The notes below the pieces were generated by a model. The model saw only the letters and a list, made by a program, of their open reading frames with translations. It had not been told where the DNA came from and ran no database searches. A stretch of DNA of 64,000 bases from assembly GCF_000765825.2 (NCBI RefSeq), contig NZ_JRPE02000010.1, positions 1-64,000 of the forward strand, in the 5' to 3' direction. Shown here piece by piece: positions 33,517-41,740 of the stretch (its first letter is position 1; each line of letters starts with the position of its first letter). The stretch is from Helicobacter magdeburgensis. Lineage in GTDB: Bacteria > Campylobacterota > Campylobacteria > Campylobacterales > Helicobacteraceae. The translations under genes and the position numbers were made by a program.

Positions 33517-34569
33517 ATGGAGAAAATCACGCTAGAAAAGTCAAAAGAATCCACTGAAATAAATCGTATTGTGGAAGTTGAAAAATTCAGCTTTGAATCT
33601 AGCCAAGAGCTGTCTTTACGCCCAAGTGTTTGGGAAGAATATGTCGGACAGGAAAAGATAAAAAAGAATCTCAAAGTCTTTATAGAAGCAAGTAAAAAAC
33701 GCAAGGAATGCTTAGATCATATTCTTTTTTTTGGTCCGCCCGGGCTTGGCAAAACGACACTAAGCCACATTATCGCCTATGAAATGGGCTGTAATATCAA
33801 GGTGAGTGCCGCACCGATGATTGAAAAATCCGGTGATTTAGCAGCAATTTTAACAAATCTCAATGAGGGGGATATTTTATTTATTGATGAGATTCACCGC
33901 CTTAGCCCAGCTATTGAAGAGATTCTCTATCCGGCAATGGAGGATTTTAGGCTTGATATTATCATAGGCTCTGGTCCTGCGGCACAAACGCTTAAGATTG
34001 ATTTAGCCCCTTTTACGCTTATTGGCGCGACAACGCGTGCGGGTATGCTTTCAAACCCTTTGCGTGATAGGTTTGGAATGAGTTTTAGACTGCAATTTTA
34101 TGAGCCAAAGGAACTTGCCCTTATCGTGCAGACTGCGGCAAAAAAGCTTTCAAAAAGCCTTTCACAAGAAGGAGCTAATGAGATTGCTAGACGCTCTAGA
34201 GGCACTCCGCGTATTGCCTTAAGGCTTTTAAGGAGGGTAAGGGACTTTGCTGATGTGAGAGATTTTCAAAGTGAAATAGATGTGGAGTGCGTGCATTATG
34301 CATTAAATGAGCTAGGCGTTAATGAGCTAGGCTTTGATGAGCTAGATTTGCGTTATTTAGCCATTTTAGCTGAATCTAGAGGTAGAGCCATTGGGCTAAA
34401 TACCATAGCTGCGGCGATGAGTGAAGATGAGGCGACTATTGAAGATGTGATAGAGCCTTATTTATTGGCAAATGGGTATTTTGAACGCACGGCAAAAGGC
34501 AGAATCGCCACGCCTAAGACTTATGAGTTATTAAAGATTCCATTTATTGAGCAAAAAGGGCTGTTTTAG
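33517..34569 (+). CDS. ruvB: Holliday junction DNA helicase RuvB
   Basis: AAA+ motor of the RuvABC resolvasome. Walker [10 protein letters not shown] (73-81), Walker [10 protein letters not shown], sensor 1 GATTRAGML with the arginine-finger region LRDRFG, and the C-terminal winged helix ([21 protein letters not shown]...). An N-terminal extension of about 25 residues precedes the usual [11 protein letters not shown]. 350 residues. A perfect palindrome GGAATAATTATTCC lies 4 bp after the stop codon. Confidence 0.96.
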   Translation: MEKITLEKSKESTEINRIVEVEKFSFESSQELSLRPSVWEEYVGQEKIKKNLKVFIEASKKRKECLDHILFFGPPGLGKTTLSHIIAYEMGCNIKVSAAPMIEKSGDLAAILTNLNEGDILFIDEIHRLSPAIEEILYPAMEDFRLDIIIGSGPAAQTLKIDLAPFTLIGATTRAGMLSNPLRDRFGMSFRLQFYEPKELALIVQTAAKKLSKSLSQEGANEIARRSRGTPRIALRLLRRVRDFADVRDFQSEIDVECVHYALNELGVNELGFDELDLRYLAILAESRGRAIGLNTIAAAMSEDEATIEDVIEPYLLANGYFERTAKGRIATPKTYELLKIPFIEQKGLF

Positions 34570-34572
34570 GGC

Positions 34573-34586
34573 GGAATAATTATTCC
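34573..34586. other. 14 bp perfect palindrome between ruvB and the frameshifted chemoreceptor
   Basis: GGAATAATTATTCC, whose core AATAATTATT resembles the Helicobacter Fur operator half-sites (TAATAAT/ATTATTA). A T13 run at 34,628-34,640 and a -10-like TACAAT at 34,678 follow. It may be an operator for the downstream receptor or a weak terminator for ruvB. Confidence 0.35.
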
Positions 34587-34769
34587 TACAACTTAAAATG
34601 TTTCATTTCGTGTGTAAAAAAAGGGCGTTTTTTTTTTTTTGTAGTGGGCTTTAGCTTGATTTTGCCAAAAAAATACATTACAATATGTGGGAGTTTATTG
34701 TAAAGTTGAAAATATTGCTTCAATGTCTCACAAAAACGGATTTAATCCATAATTTTCAAGGAGTGTATT

Positions 34770-36865
34770 TTGTTGTCTTACATTCGCAATTTGAGTATTG
34801 GTAATAAAATCAGTGGGCTTTTGACACTGATTTTATTAGTTGGTAATGTTGGTGTGGCGGTGCTTGTCTCAAGTAACATTGAAGATAGTATGGTGAAAGA
34901 AGCAAAGAAATTTTTATATGCAAGTGCCTTTAATGATGCTCGTGCTGTGGAGGCGCGCTTTAGCGTAGCTGGAGCTGGACTTGAAGCGGTGGCAAAAGCC
35001 GCAGGTGCAAATCTAAGACGCAATGCAAGTGCGATGTCTTCTGTGGCATTAAGCAAATTGCTTGAATATGTTGTAGATTATGATCCAACTATGGTGGCAA
35101 CATATATTAAGATTGATCATCCTGCATATGATGAACGCACAAGGGCTGGATTTGTGCTTGTTGATGATGACCCTGATGAGCACGATTCTGGCGTAAGGAT
35201 AGCTTCACTGAATGATATAAAGACAAAAGATGGCAAGAATCTTGTAGATGGCTTTGCGAATGTGCCTGCAATTAAGACCGGGACAGAGGAGATTATGCTC
35301 TCTAACCCCACAACAATCGTGTATGAGAAGCAAGAAATTAAAGCAATCAGTATTGCCTTTCCTGTATATAACGAAGGGCAACGCGTAGGGGTTGTGGGAG
35401 CTATCATCAATATGAGCTAAGCGATGAGATTCTAGCAAAGAATACTAATCCATTTGAACACTCTGTGCGACTGTTTCTTGGAGATGATGGGCTTTTGACA
35501 ATGTATTATGAGGAAGATAAGATAGGCGCGAAGCTATTAGATATTAATAATACAGAGGGTGTGAAAAAGGCTGTTGAATTGCAAGCAACGCATAAGCTTG
35601 GAAGCGATATTGTTGAGACGACTTCAAGGGCTGGATACAAGGGAATGGCTGCTATCTACAATTTTGAAATTTGGGATGGTGTGTATTGGACGATGTTTAA
35701 CTTTGCTCCTTATGATGAGTTGCTTGCGGAGTTGCGTTTTGTTGAGAAAAGCATTATTATCGTCTTGCTTGTTGTTATGGTGCTTGTGAATCTTGTGGTG
35801 ATTGGTTATGTGAAGTTCTATATCCAAAGAGATATTGAAAAAATCTATGAGGGCTTGAAAGGTTTCTTTAGATTCTTAAAACGCGAAACCAATGATGTTG
35901 AACGCATTGATATAAATAAGACTGATGAGCTAGGACGAATGGCAAAACGCATTAATGACGCCGTTGAGGATATTAAGGAGCATACGCGTATTGACAACAT
36001 TGCTATTGAACAAGCCATAGAATCTGTGCATAAGGTTGAGATGGGCGATTTAAGTGTAAGGCTGAATGCTAAACCAAACAATCCGCAGCTTATCAAACTC
36101 CAAGAGATTCTTAATGAACTCCTTGATGTTTTACAAAGACGAGTAGGGACGGATATGAATCTTATCCACGACATTTTTGAGCAGTATAAGACGCTTGATT
36201 TTACAAACTCTATCCCAGATGCTAGGGGTAATGTTGAAATTACAGCAAATGTGTTGGGTCAAGAGATTGCACAAATGCTACGCGTTTCAAGTGGCTTTGC
36301 TCAAACACTTGCACAAAGGGCAAGTGAGCTAGAAGAGGCGGTTTCACACCTTACACAAGGCTCTACTTCACAGGCTAGTAGCTTGGAGCAAACAGCAAGT
36401 GCAATTGAAGAGATTACTTCATCAATGCAGAGTATGCGTGAGCGAACAGCTGAAGTGGTTTCGCAAGGCGATGATATTAAAAATGTCATTGGTATTATCC
36501 GTGATATTGCCGATCAAATTAATCTCCTCGCACTTAATGCCGCTATTGAAGCAGCTCGTGCAGGAGAACACGGCAGAGGCTTTGCAGTCGTTGCCGATGA
36601 AGTAAGAAAACTTGCTGAAAGGACACAAAAATCTTTAGGCGAGATTGAGGCAAATACAAATCTCTTAGTGCAAAGCATTAATGAAATGGCAGATTCTATT
36701 AATGAGCAAACGCTTGGCATTACACAGATTAATGAAGCGGTAATTAGCCTTGAGAGTGTAACGCATAAGAATGTTGAGGTTGCTCAACACGCTGAAGGCA
36801 TTTCTAAGGCTGTTGATGATATAGCTGGACAAATTCTAGAAGATGTGAAGAAAAAGAAATTTTAA
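34770..36865 (+). pseudogene. Frameshifted methyl-accepting chemotaxis protein
   Basis: Two frames that together make one chemoreceptor. The first (34,770-35,420, TTG start after AAGGAGTGTATTTTG, 216 residues) has TM1 (about 11-32) and most of a Cache-type periplasmic domain ending ...[11 protein letters not shown]. It stops at TAA. The next reading frame is open from just before that stop and continues the domain ([26 protein letters not shown]...), then TM2, HAMP and the signalling hairpin ([29 protein letters not shown]) to 36,865. A single lost base near 35,412-35,416 (for instance ATGGAG read as ATGAG) explains it. It may be a real inactivating mutation, recoding, or a read error. There is no homopolymer at the site. 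Confidence 0.75.
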
Positions 36866-36871
36866 CATTAC

Positions 36872-36902
36872 ACAGCAAGCAAGATAATCCCTTGCTTGCT
36901 GT
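36872..36902 (+). terminator. Rho-independent terminator after the chemoreceptor
   Basis: Stem ACAGCAAGCAAG / CTTGCTTGCTGT with a short loop (ATAATCC), 7 bp after the stop codon, followed by AAATCTCTTTT. Confidence 0.7.
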
Positions 36903-37018
36903 AAATCTCTTTTAGAATCTTTAACTCCATTGACAAAGCAAAAATTAATCTTTTATAGAAGCTAAAATGTTGCTTGTTGTTTTGAAGCATTTTGTGGGTA
37001 TCGCTAAATATTGTGCTA

Positions 37019-37052
37019 TTTTTTAGAATCTGTTAGGCTAGATTCTAAAAAA
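37019..37052. terminator. Bidirectional hairpin between the chemoreceptor and aroG
   Basis: Perfect 12 bp stem TTTTTTAGAATC / GATTCTAAAAAA with a 10 nt loop in a convergent spacer. The T/A flanks give a T-run on both strands, so it should terminate the minus-strand aroG and back up the plus-strand terminator. The stem is built from the recurring word AGAATC/GATTCT. Confidence 0.65.
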
Positions 37053-37077
37053 TACTTGAAGGAAATACAAAAAAGCA

Positions 37078-38418
37078 CTAGCGGTTTTTAATCATATCCG
37101 CTATGAGAAATGCCATCTCAATGGCTTGTGTAGCATTAAGGCGTGGGTCGCATTGTGTGTTATAGTTACACGCTAGTCCATCTTCGGTGATAGCTTGTGA
37201 GCCACCAACACATTCTGTAACATCAGCTCCCGTCATCTCCAAATGCACCCCACCCGCATAACTTCCACAGGCTTTATGAATCTCAAAAAAGCTCTTCACT
37301 TCACTTAGCACACTATCAAACACGCGCGTTTTGTAGCCATTGTTTGCCTTGATTGTGTTGCCGTGCATTGGATCGCAACTCCATAGAATCTCACGCCCTT
37401 CTTTATTGATAGATTCTAATAATGCGGGGAAGTTTTTCTTAATGCTTTCAGCCCCCATACGCACGATGAGATTAAGCCTACCGCTTTGATTGTGCGGATT
37501 GAGTTTATCGCAGATTCCCATAATGTCTTCCTTAGTCGCATTTGGTCCAATCTTCACGCCCACAGGATTCTTAACCCCTCGCAAAAATTCAATATGCGCC
37601 TCATCAAGCCCCCTTGTGCGTTCGCCTATCCATAGCATATGTGCCGAGCAGTCATACCACTCTCCACTTAGAGAATCTTCGCGGCAAAGCTGTTCTTCAT
37701 AATTTAGCACAAGGGCTTCGTGTGAGGTGTAAAACTCCGTTTCACGCAAGGTCGGCAAGTCTTTGGAGTTAATCCCACAGGCTTTCATAAAATCAAGGGC
37801 TTGAGTAATGGCACAGGCAAGTTCCTCATACTTCTGCCCAAAGGCATTATTTTTTACAAAGCTAAGATTCCATTTATGCACTTGATTTAAATCCGCAAAG
37901 CCCCCTTGTGCAAACGCACGCAAAAGATTGAGTGTCGCCGCACTTTGATTATAGGCTTGAATTAAGCGATTTGGGTCGTGCTCCCTTGCTTTAGAATCAA
38001 ACTCCATACCATTAATCATATCGCCGCGGTAGCTTGGCAGACTGACTTCATTTTGAATCTCATAATCACTTGAGCGAGGTTTAGCAAACTGCCCGGCTAT
38101 GCGTCCTACCTTAACAATGGGGCAAGATGCACCAAAGGTCAAAATCGCCCCCATTTGGATAATCACTTTAAATAAATCGCGGATATTGATTGCATTAAAT
38201 TGTGAAAAACTCTCCGCACAATCGCCCCCTTGTAATAAAAACGCCTCTCCCCTACAAGCTTGAGCTAATCGCTCTTGCAACGCCCTAGCTTCACCGGCAA
38301 ATACTAGCGGTGGATAGGATTTGAGCTGCGATTCCACAGATTCTAAAAGTTTTGTGTCTTTGTAGGTTGGGTGCTGTTTGATTGGCTTATCACGCCAACT
38401 TTTTGTATGCCATTGCAT
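37078..38418 (-). CDS. 3-deoxy-7-phosphoheptulonate synthase, class II (DAHP synthase)
   Basis: First enzyme of the shikimate pathway, condensing PEP and erythrose 4-phosphate. It is the plant/epsilon class II form: N-terminal [26 protein letters not shown] (Mn-binding Cys), [33 protein letters not shown], and the C-terminal [33 protein letters not shown]. 446 residues, the family length. Monocistronic by position, with its own promoter region at 38,419-38,471. In Campylobacterota this gene is often named aroG or aroF; I leave the symbol open. Confidence 0.93.
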   Translation of the reverse strand: MQWHTKSWRDKPIKQHPTYKDTKLLESVESQLKSYPPLVFAGEARALQERLAQACRGEAFLLQGGDCAESFSQFNAINIRDLFKVIIQMGAILTFGASCPIVKVGRIAGQFAKPRSSDYEIQNEVSLPSYRGDMINGMEFDSKAREHDPNRLIQAYNQSAATLNLLRAFAQGGFADLNQVHKWNLSFVKNNAFGQKYEELACAITQALDFMKACGINSKDLPTLRETEFYTSHEALVLNYEEQLCREDSLSGEWYDCSAHMLWIGERTRGLDEAHIEFLRGVKNPVGVKIGPNATKEDIMGICDKLNPHNQSGRLNLIVRMGAESIKKNFPALLESINKEGREILWSCDPMHGNTIKANNGYKTRVFDSVLSEVKSFFEIHKACGSYAGGVHLEMTGADVTECVGGSQAITEDGLACNYNTQCDPRLNATQAIEMAFLIADMIKNR

Positions 38419-38471
38419 AGATTCTCCTTGTTTAAATTAAAATCACATTGTAGCTAAGCGGATTAAACTTA

Positions 38472-39227
38472 TTAAACTTTAGCCTTTTTACACACATTAA
38501 GGGCAGCAGGAGCTTGTGTGGTGGGCATTAGCTCTAAGCGATTAATGTTTATATGTTGTGGCAGGGAAGCTACCCAAAACACGCTTTGCGCGATATCTTC
38601 AGGCATAAGTGGCGTTGTGCCTTCATACACACTTTGAGCTTTTTTCTCATCGCCCTTAAACCGCACATAAGAAAACTCACTTCCGCCACAAAGTCCGGGT
38701 TCAATATCACTCACGCGGATATTTTTATCATACAAATCTGCACGGAGATTCAAGCTAAATTGCTTCACAAATGCTTTTGTTGCTCCATAGACATTGCCAC
38801 CCGGATAAGGGTAGCTCCCTGCAATTGAGCCGATATTGATAATATGCCCGTGTCCTTGTGCTACCATTTGTGGTAAAAGCAAATGTGTGAGCTTCATAAG
38901 CGCTATGACATTCACTTCTACCATACGCTCCCAATCAGCAATACTTGCCTTATCCGCACTGCTTAGCCCAAGGGCTAATCCGGCGTTATTAATAAGCACA
39001 TCTATGTTTTGAAAATCTTTAGGGAGATGTGATAAGGCTTCTGCGATAGATTGCGTATCGCACACATCGCACACTATGCTTTGGCACAGGTTTCCCAACT
39101 CTTTTTGTAAAGAATCTAGCCTTTCCTTTCTTCGTGCAAGAATGATGACTTTGTGGTTATTTTGAGTGAAGATTCTAGCTATGGCTGCTCCAAAGCCCGA
39201 AGATGCCCCTGTGATAAGTGCTGTCAT
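38472..39227 (-). CDS. Short-chain dehydrogenase/reductase, YdfG-like
   Basis: NAD(P)-dependent oxidoreductase of the classical SDR family, 251 residues. The cofactor motif ITGASSGFGAAIA (TGxxxGxG, residues 5-17), LARRKERL, NNAGLALG, the catalytic Ser in IINIGSIAGSYPYPGGN and Y-x3-K as VYGATKAF are all intact. The GNVYGATKAFV context and length resemble YdfG (3-hydroxy acid dehydrogenase, serine/malonic semialdehyde). The true substrate is not known. It overlaps the CvfB-like gene upstream by 4 bp. Confidence 0.85.
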   Translation of the reverse strand: MTALITGASSGFGAAIARIFTQNNHKVIILARRKERLDSLQKELGNLCQSIVCDVCDTQSIAEALSHLPKDFQNIDVLINNAGLALGLSSADKASIADWERMVEVNVIALMKLTHLLLPQMVAQGHGHIINIGSIAGSYPYPGGNVYGATKAFVKQFSLNLRADLYDKNIRVSDIEPGLCGGSEFSYVRFKGDEKKAQSVYEGTTPLMPEDIAQSVFWVASLPQHININRLELMPTTQAPAALNVCKKAKV

Positions 39228-40246
39228 AATGTTTTCTCCTTTTGTGTAAGTTTAAAGCTTTGCTCTGTTTTTTCAAAATATATTTTTCCCTCTCTCACAA
39301 GCTCATTAATAAGGCGTTTAAAAAGCTTTTTACTTATATGAAAAGATGTAAAAATGTTCTCTGGCGAGGCAGAAAAATCAAGTCTTAAAGGCATAGAATC
39401 TAGCAGCATTTGCTTATGATCTTTTTGCAGTGGCGGATAGAGCGTGAGATCAAATCTAGCGTGATTAATGCCCTTAGCATACACTTCAATGGGCGTGTAA
39501 AAGCGTGGGACAAAAGACTTAGGCAGCTCATTTGCATAGAGTAATCCAAAGTAGGCATTTTCTACCACGCAGCCAAAGCCTAGCGGTGTTTTTTCAAAAA
39601 TATAGGCTTGAAGTGAGCTTGTAGAATCTGCGTGAAGCTTTGGAGTGGGCTTTAGGTATTTTTTAATCCCTTGTTTGGCAATAAGGCGAGATTGTTTATC
39701 AAGCGTAATAGCAACAAGCACCTTTTGATGAAGCTTGAAACTTTGCGGATTCTTGCAAGGCATAAAAATATGCTTATCCACACCTAAGTCTAAAAAACAG
39801 CCAAAGGGCGAGTGGCTAATGACTTCAAGCAAAGCAATATCCCCATATTGTGCCTTTGGCTTTTGCGTGGTAGCCACTGGGCGATCTTGTGAATCTGTCA
39901 AAACAAAGACTTTTATCATATCGCCTATGGCATTTTGTGGGGTCAAAAATTTATTTGGCAATAGCACTTCTTGGGGTGAAGAGCTAGGGCTTTTGCTGTG
40001 GGATTTTGTGGGGTGCAAATTTTGTGAATCTTGTGCGTGTGAAACTTTTGAAGCTGAATCTTGTGTAGCTTGGGCTGTGCTAAGATATGCACCATTTTTG
40101 CTAAAACGCATAATGCGTAATGTCTGCACTCTGCCCATAAGAATGGGAGCAGATTCTGCAAGGGCGGATTTTATAGCAGAAGGTTTTATAGTAGCAGATT
40201 CTGCGGTGTTAGTGGATTTTTGGAAGTAGGGCTTTGAAGTCTTCAA
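39224..40246 (-). CDS. CvfB-like S1 RNA-binding protein with an in-frame low-complexity insert
   Basis: Protein with S1-type OB folds followed by a C-terminal winged helix (ISKKLFKRLINELVREGKIYFEKTEQSFKLT), the architecture of CvfB/YitL regulators. S1 blocks: NGAYLSTA..., EVLLPNKFLT..., YGDIALLEVISHSPFGCFLDLGVDKHIFMP. The first S1 domain is split between GAYLST and EVLLPN by about 35 Gln/Asp/Ser/His/Lys-rich residues absent from the family. The N-terminal 36 residues may be untranslated: an internal ATG (40,138, MGRVQTLRIMRF) fits the family start better. It overlaps the DUF305 gene by 38 bp at the longer start. Target RNAs unknown. Confidence 0.75.
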   Translation of the reverse strand: MKTSKPYFQKSTNTAESATIKPSAIKSALAESAPILMGRVQTLRIMRFSKNGAYLSTAQATQDSASKVSHAQDSQNLHPTKSHSKSPSSSPQEVLLPNKFLTPQNAIGDMIKVFVLTDSQDRPVATTQKPKAQYGDIALLEVISHSPFGCFLDLGVDKHIFMPCKNPQSFKLHQKVLVAITLDKQSRLIAKQGIKKYLKPTPKLHADSTSSLQAYIFEKTPLGFGCVVENAYFGLLYANELPKSFVPRFYTPIEVYAKGINHARFDLTLYPPLQKDHKQMLLDSMPLRLDFSASPENIFTSFHISKKLFKRLINELVREGKIYFEKTEQSFKLTQKEKTL

Positions 40247-40874
40247 TTTCTTGCTCTTGGACTTGGATAATCTTTTGTGCGATGGCTTTTATCTGCTCAT
40301 TTTGCGTGTAGATAAGAATCTGCTTTGAAGCCTTGATGGCAGCCTCGTGGTGAGGAATCATACTCAACAAAAAATCGTGGTTTAAATGCTCTGTCAAGGC
40401 AAGTCCTGACATCTCTTGGTGCATAGTCTCCATATCTTTTTTAGCCTGTTGGTTATAAAGTGTTACTTCCTTTGGGCTATAAAGCTTTTTTTGCTCCTTG
40501 AGTTCGGGGATAATGACATTAAACTCATCAATTTCGGCTTTTTGCGTTTGAATAATTTGTGTGGCAATGGTGCGTAATTGCTTGTTTTTGGAGTGTTTTG
40601 GGAGAAACTCTGAAGCATCAATAGCACCTTGATGATGTGGAATCATATTTGTAAGAAAGTTTAAATCTAAATTATCATCTTCCAAAAATGGCTCTTCCAT
40701 CATCGGCTCGTGCATAAGATTTAACATTTCTTTAGATAGGGCAAGGGGAGCTTGTGCTTCTAGCATTTCTTGATGATGTTGCATAGTATGTGCTGGGGCG
40801 GAAGAGCCTGTGTGGGTGTCATCTTTGGCATAGGCTAGACTTAAAAGCATAATCACAGCGATAAAAACTCTCAT
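40209..40874 (-). CDS. Periplasmic DUF305 protein (two-domain)
   Basis: 221 residues: signal peptide MRVFIAVIMLLSLAYA, then two ferritin-like DUF305 helical repeats, each with the diagnostic MIPHH (FLTNMIPHHQGAIDASEFL and FLLSMIPHHEAAIKASKQIL) and the matching IATQIIQTQKAEIDEF / IAQKIIQVQEQEIEDF helices. The His pairs and early Met-rich part (MHEPMMEEP) suggest copper or another metal as ligand; DUF305 proteins are often linked to copper resistance. No copper gene is adjacent. The role is inferred. Confidence 0.85.
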   Translation of the reverse strand: MRVFIAVIMLLSLAYAKDDTHTGSSAPAHTMQHHQEMLEAQAPLALSKEMLNLMHEPMMEEPFLEDDNLDLNFLTNMIPHHQGAIDASEFLPKHSKNKQLRTIATQIIQTQKAEIDEFNVIIPELKEQKKLYSPKEVTLYNQQAKKDMETMHQEMSGLALTEHLNHDFLLSMIPHHEAAIKASKQILIYTQNEQIKAIAQKIIQVQEQEIEDFKALLPKIH

Positions 40875-40945
40875 CTCGTCTCCTTTAGCTTTATGTGCTT
40901 TAATCTTAGCTAAAAAAATTGTATTTTTTCTAAACGATAAAATTT

Positions 40946-41740
40946 TTATATTATTTTATTGTGGTAGAGAGTGCAAAATTCTTGTGCGATACGCGGAGCG
41001 TTTGAGCCTTTCAGTGTGCTAAACTGCAAGGCTTTGCGTTTTGTCTCTTCATCTAAGGGAGTATTTAAAAGCTCTGCTACAAGCTCTAAAAATTCTAAAC
41101 GCCCAAGCGTGTAGAATCCTAGAGCAAGCCCAAACCTATCACTAAGGGAGAGAATCTCATCTTTAGCGTCATTAAGATGCAGTGTATCTTGCGGGTAAGA
41201 TTCAGCAATAAGGTGGCGTTGGTTTGAAGTGGTGTAAAAAAGTATATTTGTTGGCTTATTTTCAAATGAACCTTCAAGCACACTTTTTAGGGATTTGTAG
41301 CTATTTTCATTAGGTGAAAGGCTTAAATCATCGCATACAATAATAAATTTATAAGGCAGCTCCCGCACAACATCTTGCACAAATCCCACAAGATAAAGGC
41401 ATTCCATAGGGAGTTCAATAACACGCAGGGGAGAATCTTTGTGTAAAAATGAGCTTAAAACAAGCTGCAAACACGAGCTTTTACCACAGCCCCTAGCTCC
41501 CCAAAGCAAAGCGTGTGATGATTTTTTGCCATTGATAAAGGCTTGGGTATTTTTGCTAAGGGCATTGAGTTGGCTATCTAGCCCAATCAGCGTAGATTCC
41601 CTATGAAAATCCTTAATTGCTTTAAAATATCCGCTAAAATGTCCATATTCTTGGCTTGGGATATGGCGATAAATACAAGCAAACTCACTCTCCCACGGGA
41701 AGCTGGAAAAGGTGGAGAGATTATAAAATGGCGATGTCAT
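40946..41740 (-). CDS. DUF815-type AAA ATPase
   Basis: 264 residues with Walker A GARGCGKSS (81-89), a Walker B-like KFIIVCDDLSLS, and TSNQRHL as sensor region, typical of the DUF815 family. The short N-terminal part ends in LIGLDSQLNALSKNTQAFINGKKSSHALL, also characteristic. Function is not established; it is regarded as a predicted AAA+ loader-like protein. It overlaps clpA by 4 bp, so it is made together with the ClpSA machinery, which may or may not reflect a functional link. Confidence 0.82.
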   Translation of the reverse strand: MTSPFYNLSTFSSFPWESEFACIYRHIPSQEYGHFSGYFKAIKDFHRESTLIGLDSQLNALSKNTQAFINGKKSSHALLWGARGCGKSSCLQLVLSSFLHKDSPLRVIELPMECLYLVGFVQDVVRELPYKFIIVCDDLSLSPNENSYKSLKSVLEGSFENKPTNILFYTTSNQRHLIAESYPQDTLHLNDAKDEILSLSDRFGLALGFYTLGRLEFLELVAELLNTPLDEETKRKALQFSTLKGSNAPRIAQEFCTLYHNKII

